From the NCBI GenBank assembly GCA_014607495.2, contig CP053163.1, positions 6,366,716 to 6,430,715 of the forward strand: a DNA stretch of 64,000 nt, in the 5' to 3' direction. The stretch is from Carposina sasakii. Lineage: Eukaryota > Arthropoda > Insecta > Lepidoptera > Carposinidae. Position numbers and translations under genes: made by a program. Positions 1 to 13,400 of the stretch are shown piece after piece. Numbering within the stretch: position 1 is the stretch's first letter; every line of letters begins with the position of its first letter. Below the pieces are notes generated by a model that had not been told where the DNA came from, did not search any database, and was given only the letters and a program-made list of their open reading frames with translations.

Positions 1-1253
1 TAATCTCAAAATCACAATTTTAGACTTGCTACAAAACGCTCCATACAAACGGCTACACAATTATGACGTCACTCTTTCGTAACTTGTATGCGCGTAAAAG
101 AAATTTTGTTCTGCAGCTATTTTAAATATTGCGTTTATAAATATGGTCACAAAGCAAAAGTTGCTGTAAATGATGCTGGTGGATATGTGATGTTATAATT
201 TTTTATTAATTTTATATTGGAAAAACGGACTTACCCACTTAACTTTGAAGGCTTATTATTACCTTATTTGGACAATTCATCAAATTGTAATTTTACAGAT
301 TGGTATGATTTTGATGATTTATTCTGACAAGCATAAAATGTCATTAAAATTCAACCATAGTAAACATCCCTATTGGATGAGTGTATGTGAGTGTGAGTGC
401 GTGTGTAGGTTTATCACCATGGAATAAAAGAAAACAATAATTACTTGGGACCAGACCACTACCAATAAACAAATCTAGCAAGTTCAGGTGGTGTGATAGG
501 GAAGGCCAACATGGAGCCTGTTAAGAGTGGGATTTGTGGTAGTTATTTTGTTACTTCATTCTTGTCTTCACCTAAGCATAATAAGACCTTTTTCTTAAAT
601 GTGGGTTTACTTGAGTGAAATAGGTCTATGTCTGAGAAAAGAGCGTTATAAGTGTTTGGTACCCTAATACATGGACAGTTAGATGCAAAATTGGTGCGAG
701 TGAATGGAATAGCAAAGAGCTTTGTATGTCTAGTTCGCCTAGATGGAACAGCCAGTTTCAAAAACACTTAATCACTAGATATCGAAAACCCTTTGGGTTT
801 ATCCGCCTAGTGCGGTCTATCTTATAAATAAAAGGATAATAAAAGGAACTTGATTACACATAGATACGTTTATACATGCAACGATCTTGTATTTCGTCGG
901 TACTACTACTACATAGACAACAACACGAGTTAATCATAACTCGCGTCATCCTAGACTTCTCGAGGTCGTATCGTATACCGTTTTTTTTTTTTATATAATT
1001 AGCTAGGCAAACATTTGACCGCCATCGTGCCTGATGTTAAGCAAGATGCGGCCTAGGATGGTACATGTTTGCCTAGAAAGTGCCTATTCACTCTAGCTTT
1101 GAAGAGACCAATGTTGTAGTGCTCGGGAAATACATCGGCAGGAAGTGCATTCCACTCCATAGCCGTTAGCATAACGTTTATCATAATTGGACGGTCGATA
1201 TTTATTTATGTGGTTCGAATAGTAGTGATCCTGATTACATATTTTGTTCATAG
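1..1253. other. Crag intron / upstream, repeat scraps
   Basis: No Crag exon was recognised here. The stretch holds a reverse-transcriptase remnant at 543-767 and a repeat at about 1001-1180 whose first 36 bp (agctaggcaaacatttgacc and onward) recur at 60172-60207. Confidence 0.6.
543..767 (-). pseudogene. Non-LTR retrotransposon reverse-transcriptase C-terminal remnant
   Basis: The minus-strand reading frame contains VPSRRTRHTKLFAIPFTRTN and RVPNTYNALFSDIDLF. The spacing of RT, N, R, YN and DxF is that of the C-terminal end of Jockey/CR1-like insect LINE polymerases. Only about 75 residues remain, with no catalytic core, so it is a dead fragment in an intron. Confidence 0.55.
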
Positions 1254-1440
1254 GCTAGCTCGCAAAGCGAGTCTATCCCCGGAAGAATGGGCCAAATGCC
1301 TTCTAGGATCGTGTTACTCTCTCTACTTCTTGTCACTGCCATGCCGACTCATGTTGAATCGAGGAAAAGAACAATCCACACTACGCGAAGCTTACGAGCT
1401 ACTAGAGCGAGCTACTAAACTCAAAGTACCGTGCGATGAG
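1254..1440 (+). CDS. Crag: Crag exon a (first seen in window)
   Basis: The acceptor is TTCATAG. The first base completes a codon split with an exon outside the window. The exon encodes 62 residues including [19 protein letters not shown], the helical stretch just before the PPR-like repeat of DENND4. The donor GTTAGT is at phase 0. Confidence 0.9.
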
Positions 1441-4400
1441 GTTAGTAATTAGTATTTGAGTATTGTTTTATTAAGTTTTTAATCGGGAAATCCTTTTATC
1501 ACATACTTACGTCATAGAAAAACACACTTCCCAAGTTTCAGGTTCGATTTAGGCTTTGATCCATCAGTGGTTCAAGACAAAGCATTTTGTGTGTATAGAT
1601 AATGCAATGTATAGTGCGTTTCACTTTATGAAGCGCGTCACCCATGTTCCTTTTTAATTTTTTTTTAAAGTAGCACCTCCATACTTAGTTTTCCTTAATT
1701 GTAAATAGTTTAACGAGTATATCAATAAACAAATGTCAAAAATTTGACACGCTTGTTGCTAACTGTAGCAACAACAAGCTATACATAAAATAAAAATGTA
1801 ACGGATCGCTATCTGTACATGGAAGATATGAGAAAAAATATTCAAGGAGACTTTTATCAACGCAATAGTACCCAAAAGAATGATTTTTAGAATTTTACGT
1901 CTGTTTGTCGGTTTGTCTGTGCGTTTGTGCACGCTAATCTCAGAAACGGCTGAACCGATTTCGATGCAGTTTTCAGTAATATATTGTGACAGGTCCCACT
2001 TAACATATAGAAAAATGTTTTTATCCCAGATAATAATAAATAAATATGTTTTCTCAGGTTTGCTACCGAGTAATGATGCAGCTATGCGGTATCCACTCTG
2101 TACCAGTTTTAGCAGTACAACTATTGTTCCTAATGAAGCGAGCTGGGTTACAACCTAATGCGCTCACCTATGGATACTATAACCGATGCGTTTTGGAAGC
2201 TACGTGGCCTAAAGACATGCCTAGGTATGTACGAATTATTTAATAAAACGGTCATAACATGAGATGCAACTACGAGTATGGCTTAAAAAGTTATATTCTA
2301 ATGCCAAAAAAATATAAAAATTAAATTAAAATGCCTAATTAATTTGGTTAACGATAAGTGTCATAATATAGTATAGATTAAGCACGTCCCTAAAATTTGT
2401 AAAAGGAATAACGGTTCTCTGAAAAGCTTTTTAAAGTTCATCTTACGACCGGTTTTTTTTTATTGATGAACTTAGAGAGACTTCTCGTCATCGTGCCTGA
2501 ATTTTGATATTTATAACGAATTATTAAACCAGTCTTCATATTCAAGAGTTCTTTATTTACGAGTGCATGGTGACTAAGCTGTATTTATATTTGTTTGATT
2601 GAATGATTGATTCTGTCTGCAGTGGATCCCAATTACTATGGAACAAGCTACGGATAGCCGTGATGGGTGCGGCGTTGTTCCGCAAAGCGGGTGCGCTGAG
2701 AGCTAGCCGGGATACGGGAAACACTGGCAGTGAGTGTTTTATTATTCTTGGAATTACACACTTTGTATTTTTGACGCGGTATTAAGTTGAAATTTAGTTA
2801 TAAGAAATAAATACTAGTCTAATCGCATAGCTTAAGTACATAATATGGTTGATTCTGACCGTCACACTTAAACGTAAACTTAATGTCTACGCCTGAAGCT
2901 ACAACCGTAGCTTATTTTAGATTTAAGCATATAATGTATCTATTCCAAAAAATTGCCATCTTTTGCTCTAGGACATGTTCAAACGCTCATGTATATGTAA
3001 AATTTACTGTTTGTTCCTTATTGCCCTGTCTTAAGGTCTAAATGTTAATTGAACTTAAACTAATGTTAAAGGCAATGTTAACTTTAACTTCACTCACTCA
3101 AACTCTCTCTCGTTCGTTCGTCTCCGACTAGGTTACGTGTCCGATTTTGATAATTTTTTGGAAAAAGAAAGATCTATAATTTAAATAAGTACTTTTTCTT
3201 TTAATTAATCTTAGTCAGGTCCTCTCAATTCTTAACAGAAATAGCTTAGTCAGAAAGGGAAAGGTATGACTAATTTTAGGTTTAAGTGTGACGGTTAGAA
3301 TCGACCATAATATGGACATTCATCACATTCGCTGCCGGCAGATTTTCTAAGTTTGCCGACATCAGTTCAAAGCCTAGTGTGAGGACGCAAGTACGAGTCG
3401 GCGGCACCTCTAGACAGCCAAGAATGTGCAAATATGTAGTCGCCGGCAGTGAATGCAAATGAACTGACGGGTTATCGTCCGAAATTCTTCATTGTCATAT
3501 CCATATTCTTTATTATACTCACACAGAAAACATAAAAGACAATAATATTAACAAAGATAATGTACAAAGGCGAGCTTATCTTATTATTATTGTCCTATGT
3601 ATTATGTGTATTATACATTATGTTATTCATGTATTTTCTAGGTACCGGCACACTACCTCGAGTACGTTCGGCCGCGGCGGTAGGAGAGGGCGCCGAACTG
3701 GCCGCGCTGGCCGGACTTGCCGCCGGGGCCAGTCGCAGTAGTCTGGACTCCGGGGAGCGAGAGAGAGGTCAGTGTGAGGGAGAGAGAGGGCGCCGAACTG
3801 GCCGGACTTGGCGCCGGGGCCAGTCGCAGCAGTCTGGACTCCGGGGAGCGAGAGAGAGGTCAGTGTGAGGGAGAGAGTGGGCGCCGGACTGGCCGCGCTG
3901 GCCGGACTTGCCGCCGGGGCCAGTCGCAGCAGTCTGGACTCCGGGGAGCGAGAGAGAGGCAAGGGCCGCCAGGGCCAGTTGCAGTAGCCCGGACTTCGCG
4001 GGGAAAGAGAGAGAGAAAGAGATAGAGATCAGTGCAAAAGAGAGATATTTCTATGATAGAGAGTAGGTATCTATCATAGAAAAGATAAACATTTAACTTC
4101 AGTCCAAGTAGCATGACCTGCGAATCGCGATATGATAAACCGGTTTATCGACATTTATTTAGTCGATAAAACATGGCCTTCTCCAACCCACTAAAATCGA
4201 TTACTACATTGTCTTACCATCGATAAAACAAATCTCTTTAACCCAATGAAAATAATGACACACCCGTAATTTTCCAGCCGCCAGTCGCGAGGTGGAAGTG
4301 AATTCCACCGCGTTCGAAGCCCTCTGCCGCCGCGGCACCATCGTCCGAGCCTCGCAGGCTAGGCCGCACGCGCCGGCTATGTCGAATGCTGCCGGCATAC

Positions 4401-7400
4401 TTATTACTGGTAACTAGTTATTATCATCATCATTGTCAGTCACGATAAGTCCACTGCTGAACATAGCCCCCCCCCCCAACATCCTCCACTCCGACCGGTC
4501 GGAAGCGGCCTGCATCCAACCGATACCCGCGACCTTGCCTAGGTCGCCCGTCCATCTCGCGGGTGGCCTTTCTGATTATTTATTTAAAAAACAGCAAGCC
4601 ATTATGCAGTACAAGAAAACTTTTTCACAATATTTACAATATAAAGTAATAATGATCCGCGTGAACTTTAATGTTTTGTTCTAATGTGTAAGCTGGCAAC
4701 TAGTAATCTGCCCCCGTATCGGCTATCTTTTTTTGCCAGTTCCTATAGATGATTACTCATTGAAACTTAATCAAATGGAAGTGGCGTGGTTTGCCTGAAG
4801 AAAATTTGCCATGCCGCTTCCATTTATTAAGTCCTATCATTTATTCCATTTATCTATCAATATAATAGTATTGTATATAATATTTAGAAGCATTTAATTA
4901 AACACATTAGGTTTAATACTCGTATGTAAGTAAAGCAACGATTGAGCGCCCTTAAGTTCAAGTTGCTTTTTATTTTAAAACAACACTTATTTAGGTCTAC
5001 CCTCAAATCCAAATCTGAGCGAGACAAGCAGACCGAGGTGTAATTCCCTGGACAGTGCAGACGTTGACACACCCATTACGATCACAGAGAAGAGACAGGT
5101 AATGCATTGTGATAGTCCCTCTCTTTCACTCTCTAAAATTATTTTTATATTTTCTCTGTGATTCTTCGAATAAATTGCGTTATTCTGTGTAACTCCTGTG
5201 TCTGATCTCGGAACTAAAATTTTTTGTATGCAGTACCACCGATAATGTAGCCATAGACGTTGTAACTAGCGCCATGATACATAGGAACTATTTGATGGAT
5301 CGCACTCTAGCATTGAAAGTAGGCCACTTGACTATGTATTGTCCCAGAATACATTATAGAGCGTGTTAAGTATACAATGTTCATTTATTTCGATAGTGAT
5401 TGGTTCAAATTGCGCATTGCCTCTTAGAGTGTTCTTCATTTATAGAGGTCATAGTAGAATGAAGAATAAATCTTTTTTCAGACCATCCACGTAAGTCCGG
5501 ACAGCCCTTCGGACCTACGGATACTGACCAGATCGGAGAGTTTTGCGGGAGACGCGCAGATTGTGCAGAATCTGCAGAGACTCTCCTTTTCTAGCGGTTA
5601 GTACTGTCATGACTTACTTGATTTATGTTCCTGTGTCCTCTAGATGTGGCAGAGGCCGTCCACAGATCTCCACCATTCCTTTTCTTGTCATACATACATT
5701 AGACAGGGTTTTTCCAGGCTGTCACACCCCGTATATACTCGTACATACCAAACTACCTAGGCTGCCTATCTACACGCAGCCCTCAGATCCCACGCCCACG
5801 TCAAGCAAAGCGGGGCGAGATTTTAAAAGTTCAGTTAATGTTTGTTCGCCTGAGAGAATGCCTGAGGGCTTCGACTCTTACAATGTACACGGAAGTGCAG
5901 CTGATGTATTTCAGTAAAGCCCCACATCAGCGCATGATATCAAAATTATTATTCCTCTGGTAGGCTATCTGACGTTTGGAAAAATCGGCACTTCTATACA
6001 TATAATAAAAATGTAACGGATCGCTGTCTGTACATGGAAGATATATAAGAAAAAATATTATAGAATACCTTTATCAACACAATAGTACCCAAAACAATGA
6101 TTTTGGAATTTTTGTCTGTTTGTCGGTATGTCGGTTTGTCTGTGCTAATCTCAGAAACGGCTGAACCGATTTCGATGCAGTTTTCAGGAATATATTGTGA
6201 CAGGTCCCACTTAACATATAGGCTACTTTTTATCCTGGGAAAATGTTTTTATCCCGGATAATTTCGATATTTTGTTTTTTTTTCTGTAGTCCACACGGAC
6301 GGAGTCGCGGGCGTCCACTAGTACTAAATAAAACTGCAATACTGGATTTTCAAACCTTTTATTTCGCAGGTACTTCAAAGTCCAGATGTTCTAGAACATT
6401 GAGTTTTCCAGAGGAGACGGAAAAGGAAGTTAGAGCCACCGAAGATAGTGAAGATCCCAAAGCATCGCCCCTCAAGTAAGTTATGATGTTTTATGGACAA
6501 CTTGCATTGGGCCTATTAGGAAAAGGGTTTTAAAAAAATGCTTTATCTTTTAAAGAAAGGGGTATACATAGTGTTATTTTTACGATACTTACCTTTAAGT
6601 ATGCTTTTTTACAAATATCTCTAACGTCGATTGATTGGATAGTGTTCGGATATTATACTGCCCAGCACTTTAGTATAATCTCTCATACATAGTATGTCCT
6701 GGGTACTATTTAACATTTATTTTTTCCATTTTCATTATTCATAATTTTATAATATATAAAATCTTGACTAAGATAAATTTATAAAAAAAACACTTCTCCA
6801 TTAATATAATCCGTTAGGATATGGTTGATCGTTTCATCTTTAAACATTGTGCTGAGGGATTCAGCTTTGTTTGCCGAGATTTGGCTAGTGTATAGCTATC
6901 GGGATGAAGAATAACTTTGCCAATATGTAATTTAGAAAAGAGATGGTAAAATTCGTCATCTGAGTAATTGACCCGGTGACTTAGTGGTTATAGCGGCTGG
7001 CACTGTTTGCAGCGGTCGTGGGTACGATTCCCACTCGGGTGAAGAATTTTTTCCATTTTCTTTATTAATAATTTTATACTATTTAACATGTTTTATGTAA
7101 AAATAATAATAATAATATTCACACACTACACAACACATTAACCTAGTCCCACATTAAGATCCATAAGGTCTTGTGTCGTGGGTACTAAGCAACTGTTGGT
7201 GTATATGGCCTATGTTTTCTTAATGATTTTTTGTATATTAGCATAGATAGATGCAGTTGTTTTTTTTTTCAGATCTGAATTGCAATGTACTTCCGAAGGG
7301 TGCGTTTCATGTGAATGATATCATTTGCCTATGGCTTTAATTGTTACATTTTCCTAGTAATTATAAGTGCATTAAAACTGCCCTTAACTTACAGTTAATT

Positions 7401-10400
7401 CATTATTGCTGACACATTTGTATCTACCTAACTATGGCATAATTTAAATTTAACGAATCAAGTCATATTTTTTTATTGCACTAACTAGCCGGCTTCTAAT
7501 AAAAGAACAAAGCACTTAAATGTATTTGTCCTAGTGACAGACAATGTTGAAAAATGCCGTATGACACAAGTTAGCTTTAGCAATTTGTCTCTCGGCTTTG
7601 TCGTTATACACATAGAAACTAGCGCCATCATCCATCTGAACTATCCGGTGAAACGCACTCTACAACCCAATTCTTTCCCCCCAGGATTTCCCCCCGAACC
7701 CCCGTACTAGCAGACGACCCCCTCGGAGCCCTAAACCTGCAGACAGTGGAGGAGCGGGAGCCGGCGCCCGCGACGCCGGAACCGGCACCCGAACCTCCCA
7801 AACACGAGTTCAGTGTCAGCCCGAAACTGTTCCGACGGAACTCGTTCCAGTTGGAGCAGCAGACACGGTATTCATATTCCTGTATAATGTCATACAAATC
7901 GAAATAAGACCTACAGATCGATAGTTCCGAAGGCCATTTGACGTAAATTTTAAGGGTGCAACCGTATAACCAAACACGTTTATTTTGTCTAAATATGTTA
8001 CTTGAAATTAATATACAGGGTGATTTTTGGTCGTCAACGTTCCCGAAAACTACGGAATCTCCTCATCATCACGATCATTTTTCTCCATGGAAGCATATCT
8101 GGGAAGTGTCTGGTTTCCAAAATATTAGGGTCCAAAGTTGAGTAAATAGACTGCGTTTTTCTGCATAAATGCACATAGACGCGCGTAGCGGGATTTTTTC
8201 ACGAAAAATAATTAATATCGGTCTATAAAAAAACTAACATAAACACTAGACACTATAAATTTCGCACAATCAAGGAATTAAAAATTAAAAAAAAAAAAAT
8301 CCCAGCATTTTTTTTGGCATAAACTTACTTTATTTGATGTATAGAGTACGTACCCTTCGTTAAGGGTGGCCACAAAAAAACACCCTGTAAGTATATAAAA
8401 ATATTTTTGTAGGAATTTGCTTATCCATAAAATAAATATACCTTTCAACGTCAATAAAAAATAATCAACTATTTCCCGACAGCAAGGGATTTTTTTTGTG
8501 GAAATCAACATAATGTCGTCAATATTAATTTGTTATATTTTTTCGCCTTGCGTATTGTTGAAACTTACCTTCTTTAGGTCATATTTGGATTGGCCTACAG
8601 TACTCACCGGTAAATATTGTATATCGACGTCTGGATTTTCTTTGACAACTGTCTCATTGCCGAGTCGTTGTCGATTTGCATTATTTATTGCCGAGTACTG
8701 TATTACTTGCTTGATAAAAAATGGTTTGACAGCTGTCCACTGTAATTAGGTATGGTGTGGACCCGCCATGAGATTAATCCTTGATAAATATTTTTGTACT
8801 GTTTTATGACTGCTACGCTGATTAAAATCTGTAGCGCACTGCCTACTATTAGTATGTATGACATTATGGTTTGTAATGTGTTATGCATGTATCGCATTGT
8901 GTGCTCCTTTTCTTGCCTTGTCTATTTCCTTCCTTAGAGTAATAACTTCCAGAGTTTCCTGTCATATCTTAGTGCGTCTACACAACATAGACTATTCATA
9001 TCCCTGTGAGTAATATCAATCCATTAATAAAATATTTCTAAAACATTGAAGTATTTCGTAATAAAAAATTTATTATTTCTTGACACATTACATTTTATTT
9101 TTTGTTGCGATGAAACTCGATGTACTTAACTCTAATCAAACAGGATATTTATTTGAAGAAATAAACCCGAATGCCTAATCATATCTACATTCCTATCGAA
9201 TCTAATGACACCTCAAACTCAAATGCAACACTTCTATCTTTGATACCGTTTAAAAAAAAACTAACAGTTTTACGTGTGAATCTAAGCTTTAATTACGCTC
9301 TTTACAATAGCTTGCGTGTGAACCGAGTGCCTCCTTATCCCAGTCCGAACATCCTTACCTTTGCTCACATTGCGACCTGCTAACGTTCCTGTAGTGCTAG
9401 TACCGTCCCACTTGTGAGCAAGATAACCTCGATGAGTTTCCTCCCGCGCAGGAAACTACATAGAAGCGAGACTGCGCCCGGCGGAACTGTATCGTCTAGT
9501 CTCGCAAGTTTGGGTAACACGTTGAAAATCAGCTTCGGGTGAGTTATGATGTGCTAGTACTTTTACAAATAGTTTTTTTTATCTGTTTGATGTTTAGTTT
9601 AATTTGTAATCTATTTATGTTATAACTGATTGAATTGCACATGTTTCATTGGAAAGATTATTGTTTTGTTAATGTGAATTTTGCTAGATTATCATGCACA
9701 GCCTTAGATGTCTCTAGTTATGGCAGCCATTTCCTAACATAAGGCAAATTCCAGATTTATGTACTAAAGATTTTTTGTTTGAAAATAACCTGAATATTAT
9801 TCTGTTAACTCATATAATAAAATTTATATTGAGATTGAATTGAGAATGCTCTGAAACCACATCTTTCAAACAGACATTCCGTTTGTACATTTCGGTTGAC
9901 ACATCAAAACTTAATAGCATGTTTAATTCGAATTGCTTTACATAGAATTTTAGTTCCATTTGCTTTATTTATCCGTTACTTTCACGTTTTCACTTATTGA
10001 CTCAAAACAATGAAATTATAAACTTGAAACTGACGATTGTGCATCGAAATTACAACTTACAAAACCATTTAAAACCAACTTACAAAAAAACACTAATATT
10101 TGTTTAATTTTGATGCACTGCCCATACTCACACAATGGATTGCAACATCGCACTTGTCGCGTCATGTATTTGCTAGCCTGTTTGTTTCTATAGACGCTAT
10201 TCACCAGCCCGCCTGTCTTTGCGCAAGGATAACATGAAAATCAGCAAAGCCATGATCGAGAGCTACTTCAGGTAAGTGCCGGATACTATTGCAAAAAAAT
10301 TAAATTTATAACATTGAACGTACCATAGCATGTCTTTTTTATTTGCATGTTAGAATGTCTTTCTTTTATATAATAATTCGTAATGTAAAGTAAACTTGGC

Positions 10401-13400
10401 TAAATCACACCACACGTCCGTGTGTAGAAACTGGATATGCACATAGTTGAAGCTGCTACTCATAAATATTTGCGCGGCTCTTTTTATAATGTCACTAAAT
10501 AAAATCAGACATAAGACCGAGACCGATTTAATCTATGTGGTCTCATGGCTCCTACACGCTGTCTGCTATAAGCCCGAACCTTTAAGCTGATTACGTATCT
10601 TGCAAAAGCAAAGCAGTACCAACCCGAGACAGCGAAAATTGTACAACATTCGCTTTGAAATGTCAAATTTCTTGTAGATTGCCGTTACATAATACGAAAC
10701 TTACAAGCTATCCGCGAATACAATTGTACAATATTTTCTATGTCCTTTACCTATCTCTTTCAGCCCAACAAGTATAGCCGGCAAGAAGTCGAACGAGCTA
10801 CTTCAAAGCGGCCTGAACAGCATCAAGTTTGCAGCTAGCAGTATGGCTAAAAAGTTTGACGAGATGAAAGAAGTGATCTCTGTGAACTCGACGCCCGTCA
10901 AAGGGGCTATCGGCAGCGCTACGAATGCGTTCACCAACTTCATTACGGAGGAGGAATCTACTGACGGGTCGTCGGAGGTCAATCCTGATGGTATGTGTGA
11001 TCCTATGTATAAGTAAAGGCTATGAAATTTAAAACCATTTTTAATTAAAATTCTAATCGTATAGACATAGGTGCAAATTTGTAAATTACTCGAAAATCAT
11101 CTGTTTCATCTAGCCACGTTATGATAAACTGGCTGTAGGATGTCTCACATGATACTGCAGTTCTGGCTATTTTGGGAACTCAGACGTATATGTAAGTATG
11201 TTTGCTCAGGAAGGTTGATACAATATTGGATTCGGCGGGAAAAGCTGGAAGGGTGCAGGTGTAATTTTCTTGTGAAAATCAAAAATTATTTGTAAATGGC
11301 TTTTTGCATGTGTCCTTAAGGTGATGTTTTCTGGTAGATAAGTTATATTTTGATTACTTGTGATGTGAATCTAGTGCGTGTGCATGGTTTTATACGCAGG
11401 TAAACCGAGTAAAACTTTAGCCGGATTACGATCTCTTCATGGTAAGTTGTTTCTGCAATAATTTTTCATTTTGACTAACTTTACACTTGTTCTTGAGGAT
11501 TTTCCCGACGTTTCCATTCATCATCATTGTCATTCATCATAAATTCAGAATACATTTTACTAAACAATGATTAGGCTGTATGGGCTTAGTTCCCCTTGCC
11601 TTTCCTTCGGGATAAACTAAAAAAAATTACAATATTGAATAACATACATACATATACATGTGTATGATGGAGTACCCAAAGCCACAACCACGTTTGGTAG
11701 GGGTGACAGATGTAAACGATCAGTGACAAATTGCTAGCTCATCGCCGGAGAGAACGCCCGAGTTCTTAGTTGACTCTTACGACATACACTGAAGAAGATG
11801 CAGCTGATGTATTCTAGTGAAGTGAAAATGACTTTCTTACAGAATGGGGCGGCGGCGGTTTCCGTCGCGCGTCAAGTGACGCGGAATTGGCGTGCTCTAT
11901 GGAAAGAGGCTCGCTGGTCACGCTCATCTCGCATCTACCCGATAACCTGTATCCATCGGTGTCGGTAAGTATCGCTTCTATTACGAGTTACGAATTCTAG
12001 ATTGTCGACAAGAGGTCTATAAAGAGCTATCCTTCTACGGTTCCCTTCACAATATTACTTATGTGCCCTGAAATCCGAGAGCAGGACCTAAAATTACTAT
12101 TGTGTGTTCTTATTTGTATTCACCGTTCTTTCGTACATGAGATAAGTGACGATGATTTTGATGACGGTTGAAGACAAAGTGACTTCTCTATTCGAACTAC
12201 AGAAGTTCATTGTGCAATTCTTATTCTTATGTTTTATTATTGTGCACAGTAAAGTTTTCACAAAGGAAGTTTATAACATGGAATATGTTCGAAGGCGTGG
12301 TTATCTCTGCAATTGCAATTGGTAGTCTTAATTACAAGCGTTCATTGAATGACCGATAGTACGATAACGAGCGTCCGTTCGAACAATTGTAACATTAACT
12401 AAGCACGCTGGTTCTGTACATGACATGTATCTATACAGGGTGATTTTTGGTCGTCAACGTTCCCGAAAACTACGGAATCTCCTCATCATCACGATAATTT
12501 TTCTCCATGGAAGCATACCTGGGAAGTGTCTGGTTTCCAAAATATTAGGGTCCAAAGTTGAGTAAATAGACTGCGTTTTTCTGCATAAATGCACATAGAC
12601 GCGCGTAGCAGGATTTTTTCACGAAAAATAATTAATATCTGTCTATAAAAAAACTAACATAAACACTGGACACTATAAATTTCGCACGATCAAGGAATTA
12701 AAATTTTTTTTTTCCAAAAAAATTTTTTTTTTCCCAGCATTTTTTTTTGGCATAAACTTACTTTATTTTATGTATAGAATACGTACCCTTCGTTAAAGGT
12801 GGTCACAAAAAAACATCCTGTATATGTCTTCCAGGAACATCCAAGGACGACAGACGCGTCCGTCGCAGTTCGCATGTCATCGTGTTCGCAATGCCATCAG
12901 CCGCAATGCATGGCGTTATTGTATGATGAAGACATAATGGCCGGCTGGGCGGCCGACGACTCAAACCTCAATACTAGATGTACGGCGTGCGGTCGACATA
13001 CCGTGCCGCTGTTGTCTGCTCAGGTTTGTCACCGTGCTATAGTAAAGTGCAATCATATGAAAATCATTTGAATGTGGTCCCTAATGTGGACTCTAGAAGG
13101 TAGGTATTTGTACACAAGTAAGCTATATAAGATGCTGCACAGAGAGGCAAGAATATTACCCGCGTAAGCAATATATTTTCATTCTTAATTTTTAAAAGCC
13201 TGCGTTCTTTAAAATGCTACAAATGCATGTTCTACCGATAAATTTGACATGCGTGCCAGAATGACATGTAAGGTAGTAATCACTATAGGTAGATAGAAAA
13301 TGAAAATGTACTATTGATTTAGTTTTGTAGCAACGAGATAACTTTATAAAACTTTTGATTACAGGTAATACGAACTGGACAGACACAAGCTGAGACTATA

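Noticed and set aside
3560..4025. Arg/Gly-rich reading frames on both strands
   Set aside because: They come from the GC-rich tandem units. Only 3642-3767 on the + strand fits the Crag phases.
7273..7299. Possible 27-nt Crag exon between TTTTTTCAG and GTGCGT
   Set aside because: It would keep phase 2, but exon h joins exon i perfectly without it and the peptide has no family match. Not excluded as a rare cassette.
8278..8749. Small frames after the first CAGGGTG element
   Set aside because: They read the element's A/T-rich core and intron sequence, without similarity to any Crag segment.
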